64,000 nucleotides of DNA from Mikania micrantha (lineage: Eukaryota; Streptophyta; Magnoliopsida; Asterales; Asteraceae): contig CM018683.1 in assembly GCA_009363875.1 (NCBI GenBank), positions 62,869,207 to 62,933,206 on the forward strand, read 5' to 3'. Made by a program: the position numbers and the translations under genes. Of the stretch, positions 10,690-19,561 are shown one piece after another (the first letter of the stretch is position 1; every line of letters begins with the position of its first letter). Below the pieces are notes generated by a model. The model was not told the origin of the DNA. It saw only the letters and a program-made list of their open reading frames with translations, and did not search any database.

Positions 10690-11528
10690 AAACTTCCCAC
10701 CAAACATAATTGTTGTCCTAAAGAAATAAAATCAAGAAATTTTAATTCGAATTCATCTTGATGCTCCCATGTAGCTTCCCAAAATTTCATTAACCATTCA
10801 CAGACCTTTTCGAGTTTCAACCTAAACGGCAATCAATAATAGTTTTTTGGTTTTCTCATCAAATAAGTTATTAATCATTATTAAATGTTTGAATCCATTG
10901 CATTTACATAGTTTTTTGGTTACCCGTCTGGACCTGCATTGTGTTTAAGTGCTACTCATCTCAACCCATTCAAAATTATCATGTTACTCATTTCAACCCA
11001 TTATACTACAATTGTTTACCCAAACCAACCCATTTCCTTTGATTTGGGTAAAAATTGCCACATCTATTTTCGACCTAAACGGCAATCAATAATAGCTCGT
11101 GGTTGAAAATGAAAACAACAATTCGTTGGTAATGGAATAATTGGCAAATGATTTCCATCAGCTCTATTAAGCAAAGAAACATGAAACACCGGATTCATTT
11201 GAGCCTCAGTTGGAAGATCCAAATGATAAACACTATTTCCAATTTTTTTCAATAATAAAAAATGGCCAAAATATTTTGGACCCAATTTGAATGCTTAACC
11301 CTTCTTAAAGAAGTTTGCATGAAAGGTTGTAATTTCAAATAGACCCAATATTTAGCGGCAAAAACACGTTCCGGCGGTTCCGTGCATATTGCTTCATCAT
11401 GTTTCTTGTTGATTGTAAATTATTTTTAAGGGGACTAATCATAGCCTCCCTATCTCTACAAAAAGACTCCACAACCTCCACATTTGTCTCATTAGGAATA
11501 TACGGAATGTGTAAATGAGGATAACTGA
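10690..11528 (-). pseudogene. gypsy pol C-terminus: integrase end and chromodomain-like tail
   Basis: Minus-strand reading gives the integrase C-terminal region at 11528-11096: DREAMISPLKNNLQSTRN, MKQYARN, then after frameshifts the GPKYFGHF and PVFHVSLLN motifs. It continues at 10835-10690 with EWLMKFWEATWEHQDEFE, typical of the tail of chromodomain Ty3/gypsy polyproteins. The two parts are separated by a MITE-like insertion at 10843-11073. A 22-bp duplicated stretch (10821-10842 and 11074-11095) marks the insertion. Confidence 0.85.
10843..11073 (-). mobile_element. MITE copy 1 (family M, hAT-like ends)
   Basis: Reverse complement is closely similar to 12686-12985 (GGGTTGGTTTGGGTAAACAA and GCACTTAAACACAATGCAGG). 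The right end reads TTGCCACATCTA. Flanked by a 22-bp direct repeat rather than the 8 bp expected of hAT elements. Confidence 0.75.
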
Positions 11529-12683
11529 TGGAGTTTTACACAAAGAGTAAGAGAGAATAGAATAATGAAGTAAATAACACAAAGCAAATAAGAATTAGGT
11601 TATAGATTATATGATGAACAATTACAAGACGATCCAGGGTAAAACCCTTCTACAAGCATACGCAAGAGCCAAATCTAAACAAATCTCTTCAGAACTCAAC
11701 TCATAAGCCTAACTTCTATTTATAACCCACTATCAAACAACTAGAGATCAATATTACCAAACTACCCTTATCTATAAATTCTATCATTCCTCCAATCTTA
11801 TTTAAAAGTCTTGTCCTTTGATTTCCATACAGATTCATGAGTGGAATGTTTGCCAAAATTGAGACTCACCTTTTGAATGTATCTTGGAGATTCAAATCCA
11901 GTGAACTCACGCCATTGGATCTTCTTCAAATCCACCGAACCATCCCCGAAGCTGGAAGTGGTACTGGAAACGAACAAAATAATGCGAGATGATCTTGATG
12001 GAGCCTCAACAAGTTGTTTGTCATGTTCTTCATCCAATCGAGAACAATTTTGCGAAATTCAATTGAAGCTGATCGATCCTCGTGCAGCATTTTGAGTGAT
12101 GTTGATTTCTGCCATGTCCTATTGAAGTTGAACGATGTGTTGTTCGTGAGCATCTAATCAAGAGATTTGATTTACCATGATTGACAAGGAAAACGAGGAG
12201 GCTAAGGAAAAATAGAGCAACAACACGTATAGAATCGAGCAAAATTTGATGATGGAATCCGGAAAGTTGGTAGAAATTGAAAGTGAATTGATGATATTAA
12301 TTGAATCAAATCAGAAACATGACGATGAAATTGAATTGGGGGGGGGGGGCAATCCGAAAATCAACCGCCAAATTGTGAAATCGGCGGGAATTGGGGGCAA
12401 ATGTGGCAATTTGATCTAGCTGAGACGAAATTGGGATGAAATTTGAGGTGTAGAATGGCAGGTCGTACCAGTGGAGTTTGACACCAAGAGTAAGAGAGAA
12501 TAGAATATTAAAGTGAATAATAAAGTAAATAACACATAGCAAATAGTGAAATAGGTTATAGATTATATGAGAACGATTACAAGAAGACTATCAAGGATAA
12601 AACCCTTTCTCAAAGCGTACGCAGGAGCTACATCTAAACAAATCTCTTCACACCTCAACTCATAAGCCTAACCTATATTTATA
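11529..12683 (-). mobile_element. Small non-autonomous LTR element
   Basis: Left LTR 11529-11786 (TGGAGTTTTACAC to TTCTATCA, 258 bp) and right LTR 12472-12683 (truncated) are similar throughout. On the minus strand a purine-rich GGAGGAATGA precedes the left LTR, and TGGTACGACC follows the right LTR as a possible primer site, so the element reads right to left. The ~685-bp interior has broken frames only (for example 11798-12037 minus) and no domain I recognise. It includes an 11-base G run near 12340. It sits directly beside gypsy integrase sequence. Confidence 0.75.
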
Positions 12684-12685
12684 AC

Positions 12686-12985
12686 TAGAGGTGGCAATTT
12701 TTACCCATACCAAAGGAAATGGGTTGGTTTGGGTAAACAATTGTAATATAATGGGTTGAAATAAGTAACATCATTATATTGAATGAGTTGAGATGAGAAG
12801 CACTTAAACACAATGCAGGTCAAGATGGGTAACCAAAAACCTATGTAAATGCAATAGATTCCAACATTTAATAATGTTTCATAACATATTTGATAAAAAA
12901 ATCACTAAAAATTATAGAAACGGACTATTTGTTTATTTATAGCACATCTTAAGCTAAAATAAATTGATGTTTTTTAAGAACAATT
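12686..12985 (+). mobile_element. MITE copy 2 (family M)
   Basis: Begins TAGAGGTGGCAATTTTTACC, a hAT-like terminus, and interrupts the right LTR of the preceding element. Same family as 10843-11073, 48760-51795 (split) and TNL intron 56210-56640. No coding capacity. Confidence 0.75.
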
Positions 12986-15420
12986 CATTTAATATTAGAC
13001 TAGATAATTATATGTTTATGTATTGTATTAGCCGGCCCTAATTAGGGTCATCTAGTCTATATATAGTGTAATCTCTTTTATTGAATAATATACAGAATAC
13101 ACATTTACCAAACTTAACTTGGTATCACAGCCAGGTTTACCCTATTCTGCCGTCATCCTATTTTTTTCCGGTGATACAACCACCAATCTCCGCCGATCTC
13201 ATCTTCTGTCGCCGATCTCCTCTTCTGCCGCACACATGGCTCTCCTTCAACCCTTTTCTGATGCAGCAAAAACGACACACTCACAAGTTTGGCTTCAAAC
13301 TCTCACCCACAAACTACGAATACTGGAAAGCAATGGTTCAACCCTTCTTGATCACAAACAACCTCTTTGGATACGTTGACAACACCATCCCGTGTCCGCC
13401 ACCCACCATTCAATTGCCTCCTCCCTCCAACAAAGAACCTGCTCCTCAACCGCAACCTAACCCTAACCATACGACCTGGATAGCGAACGATTCTCATGTC
13501 CGCATGCTCATCGTCTCAACTATTTCTGAATCATCTTTTGCTCATGTTCAGACCAGCAATACAGCGTGAGATCTTTGGCTTGTCTTGAACACGCCTATGC
13601 ACCCAATACTTCATCCCGCCAGTACACTCTCAAGACACAACTTCTGAAACTCGAGATGAAATCCGATGAAACCTCAGCAGCTTATCTAACCAGGGCACAA
13701 GAATATGCTGAAGCCCTTGCTAATATTGGTGATCCTATGAAAGAACAAGATCTTGTCATGCTGGTTGTCTCTGGTCTTCATGATGAGTACAATGGACTCA
13801 AAACCAACCTGCTCACCCGCCAATTCCCTACTGCTTTTACTGAGCTTCATGCTTTACTTTTGGACCATGACTTCATGATCCGAAAATCCCTCCCAACACT
13901 TCCACCTGCCCAAGCTTTCACGGCTTCATCTCAACCAACCAATAACCCTTCCTCACCTATTCCATCAAACACCATTCAAACCCTACAACATCTTCTTACC
14001 CAACTCAGTTTACAGGTTCAGCCACAAACAACTATCTCATCCCAGCCACAAGCCTTCTATACCAATCAATGAGGGTCTGCCCGTGGTCGTGGTCATAACA
14101 ACAGACGTGGACGAGGTTCCTTTCATAGCTCCAACAATCGCAACCCCTCTGGACTCAACCGAAATCAATTCTCTTGGGCTTCCACTCATAACACTGTTTT
14201 TGGAACCTGCAATCGATGTGGAATTGGACATCTTCCTTCTCAATGCCCCAATCGAGATCCTGCAACCTTACGGGCACGTCCACCATCTGCTTACTATGCT
14301 GACAACAGATCCCAAGCCTCAACATCTTGGCTACCCGACACTGGCTCAACTAATCATGTGGCTTCTGATCTTTCAAGTTTTGAGTATTCAGAACCTTATC
14401 TAGGTGAGGACAATCTTCATGTTGGAAATGGTAAATCCCTACCCATTCTTCATATTGGCTCAACCAGTTTCTTTTCACCCAACAAAACTTTTTCTCTCAA
14501 AAACATCTTGCATGTTCCTTCTATTAAACGAAATCTTCTTTCTGTTCAACAATTTTGTCGTGATAATAAAGTTTTCTTTGAATTTCACGATTCTTTCTTT
14601 TGTGTGAAGGACAACCTTTCCCGCACTACCCTCCTCACGGGTCCAAGCAGTGATGGTCTTTACCTGTTTCCTCCCTCAAGGATGCATGCTACTCCAAAAG
14701 TTGCTTTTTCAACAGTTCGTGCCTCTTCACATATTTGGCATCAAAGACTTGGACACCCACACGCACAACTTTTAAATTCTATGTTATCTAAGTATTGTTT
14801 ACGAGTTTCCAATAAACATTCTCCTTTTTTTTGTGATTCTTGTTATGTTGGCAAATCATCCAAACTTACTTTGTCAACATCAGATTATAAAAGTTCTAAT
14901 TTTTTGGATTTGATTTTTTTGTGATGTATGGGGTCCTGCACCCGTTTCTTCATGTGATGGTCATAAATATTTCCTGTTATGTGTTGATCATTATTCTAAG
15001 TTCATGTGATTTTTTCCATTAAAACTAAAATCTGATGTTTTTGCCACCTTCACACAATTTGTGGTTATGGTTGAACGACAATTCAACACAAAACTTAAAT
15101 CCGTTCAAACTGGCAGGGGGGGGGGGCGAATTTAGAAAATTATCACCATTCTTTTTAGACCACGACATCATACATCGACTTTCTTGTCCACATACAAGTA
15201 AACAAAATGGCACAGTTGAACGTCGCCACAGACATGTTGTTGAAACCGGTCTTACACTACTGGCCCAATCTCATGTCCCACAAAAATTCAGGCACTTTGC
15301 TTTTGACACAGCAGTTTACCTCATTAATCGTATGCCCTCCCGTGCCAATTCTAGCATCTCCCCATTCGAACACATTTTTCATCACAAACCCAATTTCTCC
15401 TTTCTTCGGGTATACGGTTG
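12986..15420 (+). mobile_element. Ty1/copia remnant, truncated in integrase
   Basis: The LTR end (about 12990-13105, with TATATATAG near 13055) is followed by a primer-like TGGTATCACAGCC at 13120. The gag-protease-integrase remnant follows and stops abruptly at 15420, where the LTR of another element begins. The 3' half and 3' LTR are missing. Confidence 0.85.
13208..15420 (+). pseudogene. copia gag-protease-integrase remnant
   Basis: Gag starts near ATG 13236 and needs a frameshift near 13280 to read LSPTNYEYWKAMVQPFL. It breaks at 13567, then is open at 13566-14072 (TLKTQLLKLEMK, VSGLHDEYNG). The zinc knuckle CNRCGIGHLPSQC lies near 14207-14245 and the protease motif LPDTGSTNHV near 14330-14360. 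The pre-integrase H-H-C-C region is at 14735-14865 (WHQRLGHPH, CDSCYVGKS). The integrase core is broken by stops from 14923. It recovers at 15150-15420 with TSKQNGTVERRHRHVVETGL and ends at FLRVYG. A 9-10 base G run near 15115-15125 coincides with a frame change. Non-functional. Confidence 0.9.
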
Positions 15421-16336
15421 AACACCTAATCAATAAAATAATCCCTAGTTGCAGCCCGTGGACGTAGGTCACATCGACCGAACCATGTTATATCTTGTGT
15501 CGTTTATTTTCTTTGCTTTCGTGTGCGTGTATGAGTTAATCGGTTTCCGCTGCGCCTCTTTGATTCCTAACAAGTGGTATCAGAGCTGGTTCGTTGATGA
15601 TTAACATACGAACGTACTGAAGGCGATTGCTGGAAAGAAAATAAAGAAGAAAATCAGAGGGGTGAGGCTGTTCGTCTGTTGCTCACGAATTAGGGTTTTA
15701 CAACCCTTGGAGTTCGTCGACCAGATCTGAGTCGTCCCTGTCGGAGCAGCAACCGCGATTAGGGTTTCCCCTTGCGCCGCAGGCATTGTCGCCGTCGATT
15801 AGGGTTTCCTTTGCGTTCGCCGCCGCCACCGTCTGTTTCAGGCCGATTTTGTGGTTTTGGCTTGCGATTAGGGTGTATAACCCTTGGATTCGTCGATTAA
15901 AGCCTAATTTGAAGCAAAATTGGTTCGAAATTGCTAATTAACTGCTGATTTCATCTGTCTTTGTGGTTCTGGTTCGCGATTAGGGTTCTAAACCCTTGGA
16001 TTCGTCGATTGAACCTGTTTTTTGACACAAATTGGGTTCGAATTTCATGATTAGAGGCTGATTAGGGTTCAATTGAGCCTTGGATAGTTGCTGCTGAGTT
16101 TAGGATCGCGATTGCTGGTATTATTGACTGTAATTGCACGATTAGGGTTACAAAATTGAACTCTTGAGTCGTCTTTGTTGATTTTCAGCGGGTTTCGGGT
16201 CTGTTGCAGCTGATATTGATCGTGGGTTTCTAATCGGTTGACATTTGATTGGGATTGGTTGGAGTATTCGCCGGATTTATTGATTAGAAAAGGTGTTGGG
16301 TATTTTCTGTTGGTTTTATCTTGTTACCAGGTTCAA

Positions 16337-17071
16337 ATGGCTGACGAGGGGAAGATTCAGATTGAGAAGTTCAATGGAACTGATTTCGTCTGGTGGAAAA
16401 TGCAAATGGAAGCATTGCTCGGTCAGAAGGATTTGGATATGGTGCTGGAGGATAAACCAGAGAAGATGGATGCAGCTGCTGAGTCTGCATGGAACTCAAA
16501 GGACAAGAAAGCGAGAGGAGCTATTACATTGGCTTTGACGAGGAGCGTTGCATTTAACATCATGCACGAGACTACTGCTCGAAGAATGATGTCAGCTCTG
16601 TCAAATATGTATGAGAAGCCTTGTGCTGCTAACAAGGTGTTCTTGATGAGGGAGTTGTTCATGACAAGGATGAACGAAGGAAGCTCGGTTACAGTTCACA
16701 TCAATAATCTGAACTCGATTTTGTGTAGATTGTCATCTGTGGGAATCAAGTTTGATGATGAGACTAAAGTTGTGTTGCTGTTATCTTCACTACCTGATAG
16801 TTGGTCTGGGACAGTGACCGCTGTTACTAGTTCTGTTGGGACCACTGATATGACATTTGAGGGGATCCGTGATATTGTGCTAGGTGAAGACGTTCGCCAG
16901 AAGAGTACTGGTGCAGGATCATCTTCTGAGATGTTACATGTTGGTAGGGGAAGAGGGAATAACAGAAACAGTGGGAGTCGGGGAAGAAGTCCGTCTAAGA
17001 CTCGGAAGAATGTGAAGTGTTGGAGCTGTAATGAAGTAGGGCATGTTAAGAGTCAATGCACGGGTACTTAG
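16337..17071 (+). CDS. copia gag, non-autonomous element copy 1
   Basis: Capsid protein of 244 residues from ATG 16337 (MADEGKIQIEKFNGTDFVWW) to TAG 17069-17071. It follows the UBN2-type gag plan: FNGTDFVWWKMQMEALL near residues 12-28, a helical capsid region, VGIKFDDETKVVLLLSSLPD near 135-155, then a basic Gly/Arg/Ser linker and one zinc knuckle CWSCNEVGHVKSQC at residues ~226-239. A translation could extend upstream without a stop, but the MADEG start fits family practice and follows a splice-acceptor-like CCAG. The stop is in frame with the protease reading frame that follows immediately. Confidence 0.88.
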   Translation: MADEGKIQIEKFNGTDFVWWKMQMEALLGQKDLDMVLEDKPEKMDAAAESAWNSKDKKARGAITLALTRSVAFNIMHETTARRMMSALSNMYEKPCAANKVFLMRELFMTRMNEGSSVTVHINNLNSILCRLSSVGIKFDDETKVVLLLSSLPDSWSGTVTAVTSSVGTTDMTFEGIRDIVLGEDVRQKSTGAGSSSEMLHVGRGRGNNRNSGSRGRSPSKTRKNVKCWSCNEVGHVKSQCTGT

Positions 17072-17893
17072 AAGCAAGTAAACGCTACTGAGGGCGTTTA
17101 TGATGATGATGCTTTGGTATGCGGCACTGAAAGCTGCGTGGACTCTTGGGTCATGGATTCAGGGGCTTCGTTTCATGCCATGGACAGCGGGGAAACGATG
17201 CTGAATCTGAAGAAAGGAGATTTTGGGAAGGTTCGACTTGCTAATGACGAGTTGCTTGAAGTCACGGGCATGGGGGATGTTGATCTGGTTACTTCATTGG
17301 GAACTACATGGAACCTGAAGAATGTCAGGGTTATTCCGGGGCTGAATAGGAAATTGATTTCTGTGGGTCAGCTGGATAAACAGGGCATGGAAGTAAGGTG
17401 TGGTAGCAATGAATGGAAGGTGGTCAAGGGAAATCTCGTGATTGCTCGTGGTATGAAGCATGGGTCGTTGTATTTGGTTGATGAACCTGCTGAGGGATGT
17501 ATGACCGTCCCGGTTAAGCGAAACAAAATCTGGTTCGCTACATCTCGTGCTAAGAGAGTTCATTTTGCAAACGTGAAGTCTGGAGCCAAGGAGATGTTAG
17601 CTGAACGTGTTCAGAAGTCTAAACCATTCAGGGGATTCGGTGACAGTGGGAGCAAGGGTTGTGTTCCGGGTACAGTTATGAAGAGCCATTGGGTTTTGAA
17701 GACTAGAACTGAAGAATGCTCTCCTGTGGATAGTTTGCTGTTCTTGGAGAGTGTTGGTGGTCCTCGGTGTATCTCTGGATCTGGTGGAGTGTCCATACCA
17801 GTTGAGATTGAGGATGAGTCGTTGACGGGAGTTGTCACGACTGAGTTGGAGCTCGGGGAGCTTCAACTGGCCCTTCATGTACTTGATGATTGA
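17072..17893 (+). CDS. copia protease with unassigned C-terminal region, in frame after UAG
   Basis: Open from the codon after the gag stop to TGA 17893, with no usable early ATG, so expression would need readthrough of UAG or the stop is a mutation. Residues ~28-45 hold the aspartic protease site WVMDSGASFHA. Next come GDFGKVRLAND, GMGDVDL and LNRKLISVGQLDKQGM, typical of TNT1-like copia protease to pre-integrase spacers, ending with GSLYLVDEP. Where other copia elements continue with the integrase zinc finger, this protein has ~125 residues (from NKIWFATSRAKRVHFANV to ALHVLDD) that I do not recognise. The same region is in the second copy at 20140-20355 on the minus strand. Confidence 0.8.
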   Translation, partial: KQVNATEGVYDDDALVCGTESCVDSWVMDSGASFHAMDSGETMLNLKKGDFGKVRLANDELLEVTGMGDVDLVTSLGTTWNLKNVRVIPGLNRKLISVGQLDKQGMEVRCGSNEWKVVKGNLVIARGMKHGSLYLVDEPAEGCMTVPVKRNKIWFATSRAKRVHFANVKSGAKEMLAERVQKSKPFRGFGDSGSKGCVPGTVMKSHWVLKTRTEECSPVDSLLFLESVGGPRCISGSGGVSIPVEIEDESLTGVVTTELELGELQLALHVLDD

Positions 17894-18153
17894 GGGGCGG
17901 TTTGCAACTAGGGGGATTTGTCTGGATATGATGAAGTCTTAGCTTATTCTTGGGAATTGAGGCTTGGAAGACTTGTTATTGAAGATTACTGGATTTACTG
18001 GATGACTGGATTGCTTATGTTAAATGCCGGGCTTGATTCTATCACAAGGCCTCCGAGTGGGAGATTGTTAGGTTTCGAAGGCCTTTGGGAGGGTTAGGGC
18101 AGCCGGCCCTAATCCTGGCCCATTAGGGTTAAACCTAATTATTTTTCTATTTC

Positions 18154-18965
18154 ACTCCAAATCCCAGCAAGACCCAAAAACTCCCTTTAACTGTTTTGTG
18201 TCCTTAGGAACTCGCCACTTTTTTATTGCCACTATCTTATGTGGATGAGTCTGTACAGCCTTTTCAGATATTATACCAAAGGGCTTCTAGCCTACTAGCA
18301 GCCTCTTAACTTCTCTTATGAGATGTCTTGGTTTGGAGTCTCACATAGAGCAAATATTGCTTTGGGTTGAACCGGGGGTCTTCCTACTTATAGGTTTCCT
18401 CCTGGGCAGGCAGATGGGTCAGATAACCACACTCTGTTATTCGGGCGGAAGGGTGATCTATTTGCCAGTGTGATCTCGAGTGACCGGGCGTTTGCTTTTC
18501 AAAAAAAAAAAGATATTATATGGCCTAGATATTCCACACTATAGCCAGCAAAAGAACATTTAAAACGTTTAGCAAACAGAAAATGTTTTCTCAAAAGGAA
18601 CAATACCTCTTTCTAAATCACATAAATGTTGTGTAATAGGACTAAAAACCAAAATATCATCAAAGAATACCAAAGTTGTCTTCCTCAATAATGGTTTAAT
18701 TGTAGCATTCATCGGCAGGGTCATTAGTTAAGCTGAAAGGCATTACTACAAACTCAAATGACCCTTGATGAGTTCTAAATGATGTCTTATGAATGTCTCT
18801 TTCATCCATTCTCACTTGGTGATAATATGCTCTTAAATCCAATTTAGAAAATACACTAGCACCCCCTAAGGCCTAATCCATCAAATAATTCCTCTATTAA
18901 TAGAATAGGAAAGCTATCTATAATAGTGGCCTAATTAAGTTGCATGTAATCCACACAATATCGCC
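18154..18965 (-). pseudogene. Ty3/gypsy reverse transcriptase remnant
   Basis: Minus-strand reading across frames shows the RT core: DGSWRYCVDY near 18950, KLDLRAYYHQVRMDERDIHK near 18800-18860, FRTHQGSFEFVVMPFSL near 18735-18785, and VFFDDILVF near 18640-18665 in place of the usual YxDDIL. After the SINE insertion it resumes as GYSVEYLGHIIS and WRVPKDTKQLKG near 18190-18265. It is joined directly to gag at ~18965, so protease and zinc-knuckle sequence were deleted. Several stops and frameshifts. Confidence 0.87.
18276..18510 (+). mobile_element. SINE, complete, with pol III boxes and poly(A)
   Basis: 235 bp flanked by a perfect 10-bp target duplication AGATATTATA (18266-18275 and 18511-18520). 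It has an A-box-like TAGCCTACTAG at 18288-18298, a B-box-like GGTTTGGAGTCT at 18330-18341, and an A10 tail before the right duplication. These are the hallmarks of a tRNA-derived plant SINE. It interrupts the gypsy reverse transcriptase frame. Confidence 0.93.
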
Positions 18966-19556
18966 AAGACCCATCTTTAATAGCAATCTAATTGGAGTAG
19001 CCTGAGTTAACTGTACAGCTTCAACTTGAATTCTAGCCAACAAATAAGCCTCTGGCAAACTTTTAGGTTGAAATAGCCTTAAAGGATATCCAATTTCAGG
19101 TTTAATGTATCCCAAAAACAAACTTGCTGCATATTCATCACAGATAGCGACTTTTTTCAAAGTCAAATCAATCTGTTTACAAAAATTCTTCAGAGATCCT
19201 TGATGCTTTAAAGCTGCCAATGCTCCCATAGCATCTTGACCTAATACTTCAGCAAATCTTGTATTAATAAAACTTTTATAGTCTACCCAAGGCATTCCTT
19301 CAATTGAACTCCCTCTTGATTTCATAAATGATTGATGACTTAATGACGCCTTATCTTCCAAATGAACTATAGGTCTATAGCATATCTAACCTTCAAATGT
19401 TCTGGTGTAGAATCAATTGCAAAGTGTTCAACTCTGCACAGCCATCCTTCAACGTTCTTTCTAGCAAACTTAGGAAAATCCATCTTCGTGAAATGAGTAT
19501 GATTGTTATTAAAAAAGGAACTATCTCCCGATTCTAACGAATGATTACTTGTTGAA
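18966..19556 (-). pseudogene. Ty3/gypsy gag, middle part
   Basis: Minus-strand translation gives KFARKNVEGWLCRVEHFAID (near 19460), STPEHLKVRYAIDL, then after a frameshift at ~19365 the frame at 18966-19361: EDKASLSHQSFMKSRGSS, MPWVDYKSFINTRFAEVLGQ and LSLFLGYIKPEI-like blocks. This is the retrotransposon gag domain of plant Ty3/gypsy elements. The continuation toward the N-terminus is at 22229-22288 and 23013-23148, beyond two nested insertions. Confidence 0.87.
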
Positions 19557-19561
19557 GTATT

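Larger units (their letters stand above)
15421..18153 (+). mobile_element. Gag-protease-only copia element, copy 1 (split LTR)
   Basis: The 5' side keeps only the last part of the LTR (15421-15572, ending TTCCTAACA) and a clean primer site TGGTATCAGAGC at 15575-15586. The 3' side has the purine tract GAGTGGGAGA and only the first part of the LTR (18066-18153). Compared with the full LTRs at 19562-19828 and 21966-22223, the two pieces together make one LTR less ~28 bp. The interior holds a gag frame and a protease frame but no integrase, reverse transcriptase or RNase H. It sits between a copia remnant and gypsy RT. Confidence 0.87.

Noticed and set aside
12340..12355. Poly-G run as a biological signal
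   Set aside because: Single homopolymers here and near 15118 are prone to sequencing error and sit in dead elements.
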